From Lasioglossum baleicum (lineage: Eukaryota > Arthropoda > Insecta > Hymenoptera > Halictidae): DNA of 64,000 nt. Shown here piece after piece: positions 44,970-58,511 of the stretch. Positions within the stretch are counted from its first letter, which is position 1; each line of letters starts with the position of its first letter. The stretch is from positions 11,071,461 to 11,135,460 of the forward strand of contig NC_134933.1 of NCBI RefSeq assembly GCF_051020765.1. The letters are read 5' to 3'. The notes beneath the pieces were generated by a model. It was given only the letters and a program-made list of their open reading frames with translations. It was not told the DNA's origin and ran no database searches. Position numbers and translations under genes: made by a program.

Positions 44970-47004
44970 GTTGAAAATGTTTGGTCCCCTGAGTGAAAGT
45001 TTAATCGAATCATTTAATTTCTCTCGTTCTATCTTGAGCATTAATCCGATTTCCAACTTCCAGTAGATATAACTAATTTCGAAGCCTCGAAATAGTCGAG
45101 TTTGTTGCTTTAACGTCATGACGCGCTCGCGCACGTTGTATTTCGAGTACAATTTCCATCAGAGTCGGTCCGATAATATCATGGAAGACGAACGACGTGT
45201 ACAGTTCGAAGGGTCTAAAATAGAAGTTAATTTTCCTGGGAAGTAAGACGATTTCCGTGAATAGGTGCCGCTCATAAATTTCCGTAACGATACACGATGG
45301 AATTTTAATAATCCAGGAATTAATAAGCCCGCCGTTTAATTTTGCCGATTCGCAGGACGCACGGTGGCACGGGCCTACGGGAATTAAGATAACAAATCTC
45401 GAACGACTGCCGATGATTTCCGCGTTTCTGGCAAACGTTCCCCAGGCAGGATTTATATATGCTTCGGGGGCCATTGATTACGCAGCATGACACGCGATTT
45501 TCATCACGAGGAAGATTCAAAGGAGACTATTCGGAGCCCACCTACCGGCCGAAGGTATTTTCGTGGCAGTCCGTCTACTCCGCCCAGACGAGATTAAAGG
45601 GACTGACGCGCGTTACCATTTATCGTGCCACGAATTTTATCATTTTTTCCAGGCTGTTTGTAATCGTGACATCTACAGGCGTATTGCTACAGTGGTCTGT
45701 TTCTCTGTGGATCGCATAGTACACCTGCAAAGTCGTTTTTTTACTTTATTCAATGCAATGCACTTCATGGAAAATTTAGGAGAAGTCGAGGACATCGCTT
45801 TCTACAATTTTGAATTTATATAAAACTGGTATCTCCGAAATTATTTGAGAAATATGCATTTTTTGGATTTTTTGAGAGCCTCAATTTTCTGAAACATGTT
45901 TGCCCAATCCGAAAAATGATAATTTCTATGTATGTAAAATCAATTACTTTAAGAATCGATTTTACAGTTGAGAATTCGGAAGAAATTCACAATCGTGTAC
46001 CACAATCTCTCACTATCGAATTCATGTAAAATTGGTATCCAAAACTTCAGTCAGAAATATACATTTTTCGGACTTTTGGAGATTTTCAATTTTCATAAAC
46101 ATGTTCGCTTGATCCCAAAAATCCGGAAACAATATACGTTAATAATCACAATGGGACACAATATAAAATCAATTACTTTCAGGTTCCGGAATGTTTTAAA
46201 ACCCGATTTTACAGTTGCAAATTCGGAAAAAATTCACAATCGTGCATACGGTTAAGTAGATTGTTTATAAATTTTTTCACGATTTTTAGTCAAGCAGAAC
46301 GGAGGAAATCGAGCATAATTCATAAAACCGTGCTCATCCTACAGCTACCATTGTAGTAGGGGTGCAGCCTGGAAACTTGCTAATTATATTTTCATCAGAG
46401 ACCCTATCGAAAATTTTGTTCGCATTCGTGGTAGGTCAGCACATCTACGCTTTAATTTGGCCGGGGATTTCCTCGAAACAGCCATGTAAGGCTTTGGTCG
46501 TGTGCCAGCAGGATCGGAGCATGTGCGGGGGGTGCGACACTGTAAAAGGGTGCGTGTCTTTGTCAATGCGTCTTTGACGCATCTGTTGGGGGTGAGCCAA
46601 GTCCGAAAACGTGTCCAGTACCCCCACTGCACCTGGATAAACCGTTCGCAAACCGTCCTCTGCGTCGCGGACCTCGCACAAAGCCCGCGCGAGCGTTCGT
46701 CAGCTCGCGAGCCACGCTGGTAAATTACTGTTGCCTAAATGGAATCACCGAGTGCAGTCGGCAGTCAACGTTCCGTAATGCATTTCGATGGAAGATCCCG
46801 GATCTTCCAGGAACGAGCCTTTCTTGTATTCTTCATAGGTGGTCGACGATATTCGGGAAACGTTCCGCAATAACGCATTTGGATTTACAAGCTCGAACTA
46901 TCTTCTAACACCGTTACCTCTTGTTTACATGTTAAAATAATTCGTTACATTTCATTTCATTCATCAGAGCCTGTAAACGCTTGAGTAGACAACCGAGTAA
47001 CCAT
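44970..47004. other. Unannotated stretch
   Basis: Diverged duplicate near 45825-46060 and 45975-46255 (AAACATGTT, TCAATTACTTT, GATTTTACAGTTG). GC-richer 46440-46720. No gene called. Confidence 0.45.
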
Positions 47005-47133
47005 TTACTGCATTTCTTTCAACAACTTGTTAATGTTCCCCTAAAAAAATTACAAACTTTCTCTAGATGCCCAGTCTTTGTTGAATACAAAGTGTTTTAA
47101 TTAATCTATACATTTTGGTTGGCTACATAAGGG
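47005..47133 (+). mobile_element. Right part of a TTAA-type element (CTACATAAGGG end)
   Basis: Same block as 34810-34991, ending GGCTACATAAGGG before TTAA (47134-47137). Confidence 0.65.
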
Positions 47134-47719
47134 TTAAAATTTTGTAGAGAAACGCATAGAGGAACAGCGATTAAATTGACATAAGGCTTTCAACTTGACT
47201 AAGCAGCCGGAGGCGCGTATATCGTTTACCTCCGTAGTACGAAAACATTAGAGGAAGTTATAAAAATATTCCTCCAATATTTTCGTAAGAGGAGACCACG
47301 TGTACCAGTGAACCGAACGGGTTTCTCGGTATAGCGGCGTCGAGGACCTTTTGGATTTTCGTATGTGAAACCGTGACGCGACCACTTTGGCACGGGTCCA
47401 GATCTGTAGAGGTGCTCGAACCTAGCAAATCGCAACGGTTCGTGATGCCGAAGGTGTGCCCGAAGGGAAACGTTTAATTCGGTTTCGGGAACCAGAAGTT
47501 CGACACGGGGACCTAAAAATGGAACCCTGGGGCGGGCCAGGTGGCCGTGAAAACAGTCTTAACGCAACTATAATAGTTCTTTTCCAAATATACCAGCAAG
47601 TTTATTCACATTGTCTTGATTCTGGATGATATAAATGATTTTCATTTCTCTTTCACTCCCAATATATTCTAGTAATAAGATTTCTGAAAAAAGTCTCTGC
47701 TTACTACGCGAAGCCCGCC

Positions 47720-47811
47720 ATGGTGTTACCCTAACTGAAAGAAGCCGGACATTTTCTGAACACTCGATACCCCACGTGCGCACTATGTTTTATGTAATTG
47801 AGCCGCCACTG
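47720..47811. mobile_element. hAT-like right-end fragment (GCCGCCACTG)
   Basis: TTGAGCCGCCACTG matches the right terminus of the hAT-like MITE at 14030-14205; no left end or duplication found. Confidence 0.35.
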
Positions 47812-48711
47812 TGTCGCAATTCCCTTTTTTTTCGTCACGAAAGTTACCCTGATCTTAGCTGAAGCCTTTCTATCGAAATTTGGTATTTCTTACGATGCTG
47901 TGTTGAATTCTCGGTACACTGATTTCTGGAAAGTTCTCGGTTTCCAGGAGCGAGTAGCACTCTAACTTAGGGGATCGAGAACATTATTTGATGATAAACA
48001 TTAACTACTAATTATGAATGAATAATATCGAAGATCAATAGAATTCGACAATTCTAATCTAGACTGCAATTTAAATGTTGAATATGCGCAAAGAAAATTT
48101 GTTTTGCTAAATGAATACGCTAGTACGGCTTCTCATTACGACGCAGTTCGCGTGTCGTAGAACCGTCCCCTCAGATTTCGCCTTTTCATTTTTCGCTCGA
48201 GCTCAATGTCATCGACCGAAATAACCCCCTGGCGTTTCTACGGGAGGAAGACGTTGCGAGTCGCAGATATCCTCCTGCACGATGCCACTCGTGGCAGTTA
48301 ACTAATTAATATTCGCAAAATAGAATTCTATTAATAATCTCAACAAAACGTTGAGGAAACACCATCTGAAAATTTCTGACGACCTACTTGAAGCTTGACA
48401 ATTCTTCGAAACACGGTAATGTAGACGCCTCATCTTCCTAGAACATGACAGTTATAGTCGTGAAATAGAGAGGTAGCACATTTCTTTAAAATATTCATGT
48501 TTCCTATTTTCATAGTCGCGTGGTAGCACAGGCTACAAGATTTAACACAGTTACCGTCTACAATTTCTGCTTGGATACCCTCCCTTATCAAAGAAAATTC
48601 ATGCTCGGTGATCATTGATCACACATTACTGGTTACGTAGTGGTTCGTAGACGTTTGTCTTGTGCAAGGCAATGCTAAAATTATATTACAATTATTGTAC
48701 TCAATAATGAT

Positions 48712-48740
48712 TTAACCTTTGAGACACGGTGTCAAACCAA
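48712..48740 (+). mobile_element. Possible TTAA-type element left end
   Basis: TTAA then CCTTTGAGACACGGTGTC resembles piggyBac-like ends in the window (CCCTTTGACACAGTCGG). No right end located. Confidence 0.3.
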
Positions 48741-49696
48741 GCACTTTTAATTACTCGTATTTAGTACTTACAATCTCGAAACATTGGATTTAGTGTCTCA
48801 AGCACAAACAAAGGTGTCGTGTACACTAGAAAATCTTTATTTTGCATTGAAGTAGTTATTTTATTAGATAAAAATTTAAGGAGCTGAAGCAGCGTAGGAA
48901 GAAAGGTATAAGGACTCGAAATGAGATTAAAACATTTATCACAGAGCCCCGGCGAACGTCACGTTTCCTTATTAGCGGACGTTTCGCTAAGACCGTGGCC
49001 GTGATATGTACAACTTTTGCTCGCGACTCGAAGGAATCTCAAGTCCAAAAGCGACGCGCAGGAACGCGTCACCGCGTGCTGCAGCCTTGTTCATCAAAAT
49101 GACGTCGATGGAGGCTCGATTACCTTACGCGATTCGGCGTGTGTATCGCAGATAATCTGATGTCGCCAACTGACACCTCGGAAGCAAGAGAATGCACGTC
49201 GATGCACCATTTCTTTCATATGACTCGTAGTCACGTGAGCAACGCACCCTTGAAAGTCTCGAAACTCACGTGACACGCTGCACGTCGTCAGACTTTAAGG
49301 CTACGTGGAAACGCTGCTGGCACTCTAGCCTTCGAAATACTTGGCCTCGGCTTTGGCTTTAACGGTGTCTGACGTCACTCGTAATCGGGATAGAAGAGGA
49401 TCCATGGAGAACCATAAAGTTCTTCAGCTTCGAGTGTTCCGAGCCGCGTTCTTATCCGACACCGATAGCACGCTATTTTTTCCTCGACACTTTTCAAAAC
49501 CGTTCTGGATGGAGGCCTTGCAAGAATTTTGTTTTCACGTTGCAGACGAGCAACAGTTACATAATATTCATACAGATTCAGTGTATGTCATTGACGCTAG
49601 ATTTATGAATTTCTTGAATAATTATAAATTGACTTCTATTCGTGGCATCAAAATTTTGTGAAACACTGTCGAAAATTTCAAATATCGAATTAAATA

Positions 49697-50248
49697 TTAG
49701 GTCGTTCGGAAAGTCATTTCGTTCTCTTAACCTTAAATTACAATATAAATCAATTTGTATTCAATGAAATAACTACTTTAATGCGAAATCGATATTTGGC
49801 ATTGTGGTCGATACCTTTCTTGACGCTTGAAACACTAAATTTAAAGTTTCTGGATTGTAGATACTATATGTGATTAATTGAAAGTTACGGCAAAATGAAA
49901 GCCAATTTTTTACCATTTACTATGCTCGTAGAATTTCTGTTTTCTATTAGCAAAAAATTGAGTTAGATGACTTTTTACAATTTCATTTGAAATGAAATGA
50001 AATGCATAAAACTGTTCTGCATTTATTGTGGGAAGCAGGAATAAAATTAAAATTTCATCCCTTAATGACTTCGTTACATTTTCAAAACAACATTACAGTA
50101 TTCTGAAATTTTACTAATCTTTCACTGTTTTATATTTCACCGAACCAAAAGCTCTTCATACATGCATAAAAATCTGCAGTCTGTTAATAACAAATGGAAG
50201 CAACGTCACCTCTACACGAAAAACGAAATTACTTTCCGTACAACCTAA
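49697..50248 (+). mobile_element. mariner-like element with a nested TAGAC fragment
   Basis: Ends TTAGGTCGTTCGGAAAGTCA and, as complement of the right end, TTAGGTTGTACGGAAAGTAA; both continue TTTCGTT. Left flank TA (49695-49696), right flank TG. No transposase frame. A TAGAC piece at about 50005-50183 (ATGCATAAAAATCTGCAGTC right end) sits inside. Confidence 0.78.
50005..50183 (-). mobile_element. TAGAC MITE fragment nested in the mariner-like element
   Basis: Right end GCATAAAAATCTGCAGTCTG. The interior AAATTTCATCCCTTAATG and ATTTTACTAATCTTTCACTG is the complement of the 7194/31175 subfamily. The left terminus is worn. Confidence 0.65.
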
Positions 50249-50249
50249 T

Positions 50250-51470
50250 GTAGTTAGGCTGCAGATCCTTACTTCTGTCGTATTTTAAAGAAAACATTTG
50301 GATCAATTTATAAAAATGTATGTTTAATATCGTTCACTGATATAGTTTCCATTATTTGTAATTATTATAAATAATTGCAATATAATTGTAGCATGGCTTG
50401 CACAAGACAAACGTAACATTATCCAGCGATCAACTGTTTTGCACAATTTCTGCATTAAATCTAGCAACAAAGTGCAACGTTATACGGTGTTGTTTATGAA
50501 AGGCGTCCATTATTTATGATACGCACTGTACGTAAGGAAGTATTAAGATACTTCTGTCGAAAATTGATGAGCTTGAACTTTCTACAGAAGAAACGACCCA
50601 GTTATCCGAAGCGTCTCGTTTATCGACCTGGTTCGGATAAATGGAATCCTACTGCAGCTCTAAAGCGAAGTAGCGTCGAATCCTGCGTCAAAGTTGGTAA
50701 AATATGCATGAATCCGTGTGTCAAACAATCCTTTAGGGTATACCCGTGTCAAGAACACGTTATCATAAAGCAGCGTCTGTCTTTAAAACAGAATATATTA
50801 CAGTGAAATGAGGCTCTAGCTACATGCAGCTCTTTATAATGTAAATCACTATTGTAAACAGTGTCTGGATATTACCCTCTGGATATTAACCGTCCTTCAT
50901 TTTCGTCACTCAATGTAGACTCAATGTAAAAGACCACACTCGGTAACATTTTCCAAAAAAATTTTCAACAGTTGATAATTCGACCGCGTTTTGACAATTG
51001 CTCGCTGTAAGTCGGCGGCGCGGTGGCGCGAAATATCGCGAAAACGCAACCGCATAAATTAGCGAGGGCGATGCGTGCGCGCGCGAGCCTTCGCGAAAGA
51101 GATTGGCCACTTAAGTGCCCGGCAAAGTATCCGGCGGGCTGCGTATAAATTTCCGCCCTCGCCCACCGGGGCGAATTTGCATTTTCGCCGCGCGTCGAAT
51201 AATTTATCTCGGTGAGATTACTTTGTCGCGGCGCGGCGCGGCGCGAGAACCGCGCGTGGGACCGAAAAGAACCACGGCCGGCCGAGGATGGTAGAAGGGA
51301 AAATTATTCGCGAGTGATCGGACGCGGATGGAAGTCTATGTCCCGAGGATGGCTTAATCAGCCGGGGAACGGATCTCGTCTGGAACGGTCAACGTTTTTC
51401 TGAGTTTCAATTTCATACCCGGTGCGAATCCCTTGACCTGTTTTATTTGTGCTCTGCACAAACATAGTGA
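50250..51470. other. Unannotated stretch with GC-rich island
   Basis: A 96-codon plus frame (50516-50806) has no recognised family. CpG island-like 51000-51330 with GCGGCGCGGCGCGGCGCG at 51230-51247. Confidence 0.45.
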
Positions 51471-51474
51471 CTGA

Positions 51475-51675
51475 TAGACAGTGGATTTTATGCATTTATG
51501 ACAAAAATGAATAGGTGTGATTTCAAAGATTAAAAACATTAGACGAATTTAAAAATACTTTTATATTATCTTCAACTGATTGAACATATTAAGAAGGAAA
51601 ATAAATGTCTATGACACTCCGGTTTGCTGCAATTCAGGCGGAAAATTTTTATTTTGCATAAAGGTCCGCTATCTA
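51475..51675 (-). mobile_element. TAGAC hAT-like MITE, 201 bp, first of a pair
   Basis: Ends TAGACAGTGG and CCGCTATCTA. No matching flanks, perhaps because its right flank was reused or rearranged by the neighbouring insertion. Provides the empty-site sequence for the Tc1-like element at 42944. Confidence 0.8.
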
Positions 51676-51683
51676 ATCAGGAA

Positions 51684-51894
51684 TAGATTGCGGATTTTAT
51701 GCATTTAAGACAGAAATGGGTAAGCACAATTTAAAGCAGTGGACGTATTAAGAAGATTTAAAGACATCAGCGTATTGGCTACAGCTTAATCAGATAATTA
51801 AAAGAAGAGAGACATTTTTATTTCACTTCTGTGTCTTGCAACCAATGCAAACATTTTTTATTTTGCATAAAGATCCGCAGTCTAATCATGAATC
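51684..51894 (-). mobile_element. TAGAC hAT-like MITE, 211 bp, second of a pair
   Basis: Ends TAGATTGCGG and CCGCAGTCTA. Flanks ATCAGGAA (51676-51683) and ATCATGAA (51895-51902), one mismatch. It directly follows the previous copy; its left duplication is all that separates them. Confidence 0.85.
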
Positions 51895-51902
51895 AAATAG
51901 GT

Positions 51903-54520
51903 AAACATGATCGGAATCGTCTCGTGTTCGGGCTCGTTTTAATCGGAGAAATATTAGAAGCATGATGGTGACAGTTTCATAAAAAAGTAAATACCAACAA
52001 AGAAGTTTTATCATTGACCTTTTTCTCACATACATCGAGGCATTACTGTGATGGAGGTTCATTGTAGCAAGATTTCCATTTAACATTCGACTGTTTTAAA
52101 TATAAAATCGGCACTCTGAAGTGTTTCTACCTTGATCACCCACTGTGCAGAGAAGAGATTACTGCATACAGACTGTTAATGTGGATTTACCGTTTTTACC
52201 TGCGTGAGTCAGTCATGAATGATTGTCAGCAGGCTGTGCAGTAAGGGATTGTTAGATCCTGAATATGATAAGTTACTTTGTTGTATGTTAATGAGCATCC
52301 CGAAGATTTAAGTGCGAGGGATGCTAATTATTGAGAATGAATGGTAATGATAGTGATTTCAACGGTAAATTATCAACAATGAAGCTATGTAACATGGTAA
52401 TTTTATTTTCTGAATGAATGTATGCATTTCACGTACATACATACATATAATAACACGTATAAGCGATGGTTCAATTACAAGAAAAACGATCTGTCATTTC
52501 AAACACAGGATCAAAAGTCGAAGTCAAACAGTCTTACAGATTAATGTAAAAATTAATATATAGAAATGTTGTATGTGTGCAATTACTACAGTTCCGATTT
52601 CTTATTAGTTTGAACCAGTTTGCTAAAGTTAAATTGGAAGAGCAACGATCGGATCGTAACCTACATACGAACTTCCCTAAGATTGAATTCACAAATCGTT
52701 GACGGTGTTTGCTGACGTGTCCGCGTTTCCTATCTTCCGGGTGTGTTCGATAAAAAAGAATCACGACAAATCTATACAGAACTGGAACCGTGGATCCGTT
52801 CCTTAGAAAGATGACAAGGCTTTATTTATTTAGATTTTGTGCAATTTTGACTACGATTATGCGCTTGGATAAACAAATTTATCGAAACAATTACCATTTA
52901 AGCAACTTCATAATTTCAGTAATTGTTAGATGAAAAATATAAAACCAAGGTTAAAAAATGTTCGTACCACAACCTCTCTATTTTCCTATATCTCGCAATA
53001 TTTCAACTTCAATTTAAAAAAAAATCATCGCTCTATCTCATTTCTGTCGAAAGTTCTTTGATTTGACTTTGTCCCACTGTGCGGCGCGTCGCGAGAAATC
53101 GCGTGAAAGACAGCCTAGATATGACAAATCGACAGTGCTCTATTTCACGATGGCCACGCTCGACGGCAAACCCTGAGATTCGTGGGATGAAATTGTAACT
53201 TCGACCGGGGAAAGTGGAACGTTTCGAGGAAACGTTCACGCGAATCGACCACGCCGCTCCTGTTTCTTCTCGAGAACGTTTTCGCGGGGGGGAACTTCCA
53301 GCTCGCAGCTGCTGTTTTTCATTGGACACTTTGATCTTTGTTAATTTAGAACGTTCGCTGGAGCTCGCGCGAACACCTTCTTTTTCTTGCGAAACAGTTT
53401 TCACTCTGTACAAACAGCCAGATGAAAAGGAAAAGAAGTCTTATCTTTTACTGTACACCGTGATTTGTTGTCCTCTCCTTTTTGCTTCCCTTCGCACGAT
53501 TATCCTCCTTTTTCTCTTTCGGCTAGAAATTACGTTTTCCCTGTTACTGGAACTCTTCCGTCGTAAATCGTTGACAAAGAGATGTAGTTGCTCGAAGACT
53601 TGAGAAATCGCTCAGTATTGTACTTTTCAACGACTGTTGTTAACTATGGGGCAAATTGATGAGGAGAATCTTTCTTACTACAGGAAAGTTCATCAACTTT
53701 CTCTAAAAAATGCCTAAACGTCACGTTTTTATAAAACGAAAAGAGAGGAATATTTATAAAGCATATTTTCAAAACGTCAAAATAACATCTAAACAAATTT
53801 CTGCGCCATAGTACATAAAAATCATAGGACGTTATCCTAAAACTCACGTTTTCTTCATATTGTCGACTAGCCGTGGTCCCTCGTCCCGTTAAGACGGGAA
53901 AAAATTTACAAAACGAGCTTTAATGTTTTATAAACTGGTAAAATTAATTCTCTGTCTCGCACCTACATTGCGCTGCATAATGCACGAAAATCCCAGAACG
54001 TTTTCGCTGAGGTATGAGCTACAAGTTCGCAGCAACATCGAGGATGCATCAAAATAAAAGTGCAAGTATCCTCGAGGTTGGAGATGGCACGTTGACGTAA
54101 AAAAAGAATCCGTACAATTTTCCCTTGACAGTGACACGGACAATGACACGGTCGGAGGACTGTGAAGAGAGAAAGAAACTTCACGTGAACGTGAACTCAC
54201 GTGACTGTTCCTATCGCTTATCCACCTCGGGACGTGGCTCCGCGAGGTACGTTGTGCCCCGTGTAATCAGATAGATGTAACGACATCGTTTGTCATTACG
54301 AACCAGTTGTAACGGCTCAAAATTGATTGGTACATCATACCCGCGATGTATGCGGCCTGGTATCGCGGCTTTGTTTAACCGATACAAACAGAATCGTCGA
54401 TGACGAGGCCATCTTTCTATCGCGGAGCTTTTATCGCGCTAAGATCCTCAAATATTTATGTCTGTAAACCTTGCCGCAAAACATGCTGTTCTTCCTTCGC
54501 ATGCAAGCGTACCTCTTACC
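51903..54520. other. Unannotated stretch
   Basis: ACATACATACATAT run near 52433-52448. Opposite frames at 53033-53603 overlap. No gene called. Confidence 0.5.
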
Positions 54521-54526
54521 GCTAAT

Positions 54527-55070
54527 AATATTTTTCATGAATTATTTCATGCGTTTTTCATGAATTATATCGTGAAATATTTTTTCATGCATATTTTTCA
54601 TTAATTATTTCATGCATGTTTTTCATAAATTATATTGTAAAATATTTTTTCATGTGCATATTTTTTATGAATTATATCGTAAAATATTTTCTCATGCATA
54701 TTTTTCATGAATTATATCGTAAAATTTTTTTTCATGCATATTTTTCATGAATTAAATCGTAAAATATTTTTTAGGCACATTTTTCATGAATTATATCGTA
54801 AAAAATCTTTTCATGCATATTTTTTATGAATTATATCGTAAAATTTTTTTTTATGCATATTTTTTCTAAATTATAACGTAAAATATTCTTTTATGCATAT
54901 TTTCATGAATTATATCGTAAAATATTTTTTTAGGCATATATTTCATGAATTATATCGTAAAAGAATTTTTTAGGCATATTTTTCATGGATTATATCGTAA
55001 AATATTCTTTTATGCATATTTTTCATGAATTGTAGCGTAAAATATTTTTTCATGCATATTTTCCAAAAAT
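54527..55070. repeat. AT-rich minisatellite, about 13 units of 40 bp
   Basis: Unit TTTTTCATGAATTATATCGT plus AAAATATTTTTTCATGCATA, repeated with small changes. The first few units are irregular and shorter. Confidence 0.93.
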
Positions 55071-55658
55071 TGAACAGAAAAAACTATTCTGAATTTATGT
55101 AACGACATTACTTATAATAATTTTAGAAGAAAGTGGTGTGAAGATACGATCAAGAAAATCATTAAACTGACCTTTCGGCGCAATGTAACATTTTCGAGAA
55201 ACAAATTAGACCGTCCAGACAAGAGGTAACAAATGTATTAATTGATCAGGTATTTGTGACGATTGTCAGAACAGATTGACCGGCACACATGCATTTCTCT
55301 TTCATTCAAACTGGATCTCCAAGTACATCTGTACATACCCTGTCTCGTCATTTAATTTGAATCAATTCTTTAAATGTCAAGAACGGAATCGTCCTCTGAC
55401 TAATTGCATACACAACGAACGTCGTACGTGCCATCAAAGCTGGGTTAGGTCTGGTAACGAGACTATCTCCTATTATCATCTGTTCGACGTTAGGAGGATG
55501 ACAAAAGGCCGGTGGCTCGAAGATAGCGTCACAAAGTCACTAGTCGAAGATCAAGTGAAAAGAGATTAGTCGTATTTTAAAAGGTCAGTCACGTAGGCAC
55601 GTTGCGGAAACAATACGTAATTCTCCAACCACTATGTACCATTATGTAAGTGTAAAAT

Positions 55659-55700
55659 TAGACTCCGGATTTCATGTATTTATGAGGAAAATAAATCGAA
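55659..55700 (+). mobile_element. TAGAC MITE left-end fragment
   Basis: TAGACTCCGGATTTCATGTA then TTATGAGGAAAAT matches the family left end; the rest is lost. Confidence 0.5.
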
Positions 55701-56563
55701 AAGAATATCGTTGTGTAATATATTTACTAGTATACAGTAAAACAAATATATTATTTACATCTGTAAATAGAGAAGAAGAAGAAGAAACCTACAATCAGGC
55801 CATAAAGTTTTAATATCAATTCCCACTGATATTAAACTTTTCTATGAAATCATTTTTATCACTAAAAATTTTTAAACACCTGGAAAGACAGTGTTAGTAA
55901 AGGAAAAATTAATGAAAGCGTACGAAAGGTTATTTCGAAATTCCGTCCGAGTTTGCGAACGGACCTTCGAAATCTAAATTTAATGAGATCCTCCTAACAA
56001 GGTCGGCTATTTGTAAAGCGGACGCAACGGAAGTGAAATCCCGAAGAGGATCCTCTATCACTGGCCACGTAACAAAAAAGAAAAAAAAGTTGTCAAGTTC
56101 AGCGTCGTTTCTCAGCGTCGATAGTTGTTACGTCTGTGGACGACCTGGTTTTGACAACGGTTACCGTGCCGAAACGGCTTTCAGAATCGTAAAAGAGCAG
56201 CGGGGCACACATTATGGAAAGCCTTGGTCGACTTGACACCGCAACTGAAAATAGTGGCCCGTGGAAAACGAATGGGCTGTTTATCGGTAAACGTCGATAG
56301 TGCCCCGAAAGTGGATCGAAGGTTGCTTAGATTACAATCCACCGTAGGAATTGAAGGACGCGAACTTTTGCCGGAAATAAATCAGAGGTAAATATACATC
56401 CCTAGCTACAATAATAATCTCGCGTGTGCGTAGCCACGGAAATACGCATGGAAAGAAGTCGACGGTGCGTAGAAGTTGCCGAAGAAGCCTTCACCCACTT
56501 TCCCTGTGCACATCTTTCGATGGGAAATCGCTGCTGAGCTCATATTAATTTTGAGCATTCACA

Positions 56564-56926
56564 CATTGAGAACCAGCCCTGGTTCTTGAGCTAGAAAATA
56601 TCGTCGATCAACATTTTCAATGTATTCAAAAGAAAATTGATGTTAAAAGGACATTAACTAGTCTTTTAATCTTCTGGATGATTTGAATGGCACTCAGGTT
56701 TGTCCTAAATGTTTCTCTTTTCTAACACATTGAGAACCAGCCACGATTCTTAAGTTAGAAAATATCATCCATCAACATTTTCGATGTATGTTAAAAGATT
56801 TATATTAAAAGGACATTAACTAGTCTTTTAATCTTCTGGCTGTTTTGAATGGCACTGAGGTTTGTCCTAAATGCACAAAATTTGAGGGCCACTGTTAAAT
56901 AAGAATGTTTCTCTTTTCCAACTTTA
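56564..56926. repeat. Tandem duplication, 164-bp period
   Basis: CATTGAGAACCAGCC, TTAAAAGGACATTAACTAGT and GGTTTGTCCTAAATG occur in both units (from 56564 and 56728). The second continues with an extra 40 bases before TGTTTCTCTTTTC. Confidence 0.9.
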
Positions 56927-58480
56927 ACAATCTCTCTAGAAATACTTCGCGCAGAAATACTTTATCGCGGCACCTGAAGAAATGTACATTAAGACGAGTA
57001 TGTTGGCTTTTATACTCTTCGACGAAGCATGTGTAATGTGTATGCATTCTACTTTTCGCTCTGGCGAATCTTGTAAGTCATGACCGCGTACGCTCCGTGA
57101 GGTCGCGGCTAACTAGGACGACTCGTTCAGTGGGGTTACAACATCTAGTTAGTTTAAATAATCATTGCTGTCCCAAATTTTCCTTTCATCCGTTCCTCTT
57201 TCGCGGAATACGCGCCATCACTTACGAATTCAATGTGGCTTTGAAATAACAGGTCTGAAACACTTTACATTTCGATTTTAAGATTACATTGTGATAGACT
57301 AATGGGTCATCATTCACATCTTTTGAATGTCTTGAGCGTTTCTGCATCTCACGATTTTCCTCGTTCTCTTATTATTATTTTACCTATACAGTCTCGATTT
57401 CCCTCTCGTTTTGAAAAATCTGGAACTCTTTATAAAGACGCGTCCTGCACACATACGAACGTAATACAGGAAAAGATAAATATGATATTAATTCAGCCAT
57501 TATGTAAAAATAACAGAGGAAAAATAAAAAATTATTTCTAAAAATTTGTATGCAATTTTTGCAGAACCAAGGTGGCTCTCAAATAGTAGCCGGAACGAAC
57601 CTCCGCTCTCTTAGAAGCCAGTTGATTAGGTTTCTGGGGTATTTGCGCGACGAGAATATTTGGCGATGATTAAGAATCGGCTTGACGCTTATTATTCTGC
57701 GACGAGCGAGTCGTTACGGCAGCCTTCACGCAACTAAGGCAAATACAAATTAGCATGTAGATCACCGGGTCTGGATGGCTGCTCTCGAAACGACTTGGAA
57801 ATCATTAACCGGGTCGTTGAAGCCGCCTAATTTAGGATGAAATCGCGGTAATTGGAGCAACTCGAAAAACTAGAGACCGAGATAAATTACCGAATTTCCA
57901 GGTACATACATCATTCACGGAATTATTATTTTGTCGGTCATCTTGACGGTGTGATGCAAGGAAACTAAGGATTTTTGTTTTATTTTTACGATGAGGAGTT
58001 TTGTAACTGACGGAAGAAATTTTATCTTGATTGGATGAAGGTCCGGCGTGCAGTCATTATGCATGAACGATTGCAAAAATGAAACGAATTAACACTGTCT
58101 TAGGTGAATCAATTTTAATTTTAGTTTGTACAAAGTATTCGTACACCTTTTAAAAACGAATAAATTTGTCAAAATACGACCCAACATTTTTTCAATTGTA
58201 CATGCATAACGACTGAACTTCGCAGCTTCATGTAATTGACACAATACTGACCGGTGATTTTTGCATAATTTTGAAAAATCTATGGTTCATGGTTAAACAC
58301 TTTTGTGAAACAATTTTCATTGTGAACTAACAAGTCACCCTCAATAACGTCATCTAATACTTTCATTTAAGATTGTAATGCAAAAGAAAATTCCTGTGCT
58401 TACTTTTGGTACAGCACAATCATGAAAGGTCCTATTAATATGATTTCGATAGGTAAAGTGTTAAGAAAAAATTTCTATAG
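56927..58480. other. Unannotated stretch
   Basis: Only the interspersed repeat at 58127-58200 recognised; otherwise single-copy-looking, AT-rich. Confidence 0.5.
58127..58200 (+). repeat. Interspersed repeat, TGTACAAAGTATTCGTACACC type
   Basis: TGTACAAAGTATTCGTACAC, AAAACGAATAAATTTGTCAA and CGACCCAACAT, sharing segments with 16591 and 42740. Confidence 0.55.
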
Positions 58481-58511
58481 TCAGCTAAAAGACTCCTGAA
58501 AAAAATCTTAC

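Larger units (their letters stand above)
47138..49690. other. Unannotated stretch
   Basis: Contains only the possible element ends at 47720-47811 and 48712. A 106-codon plus frame at 49341-49661 has no recognisable domain or splice context. Confidence 0.45.
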
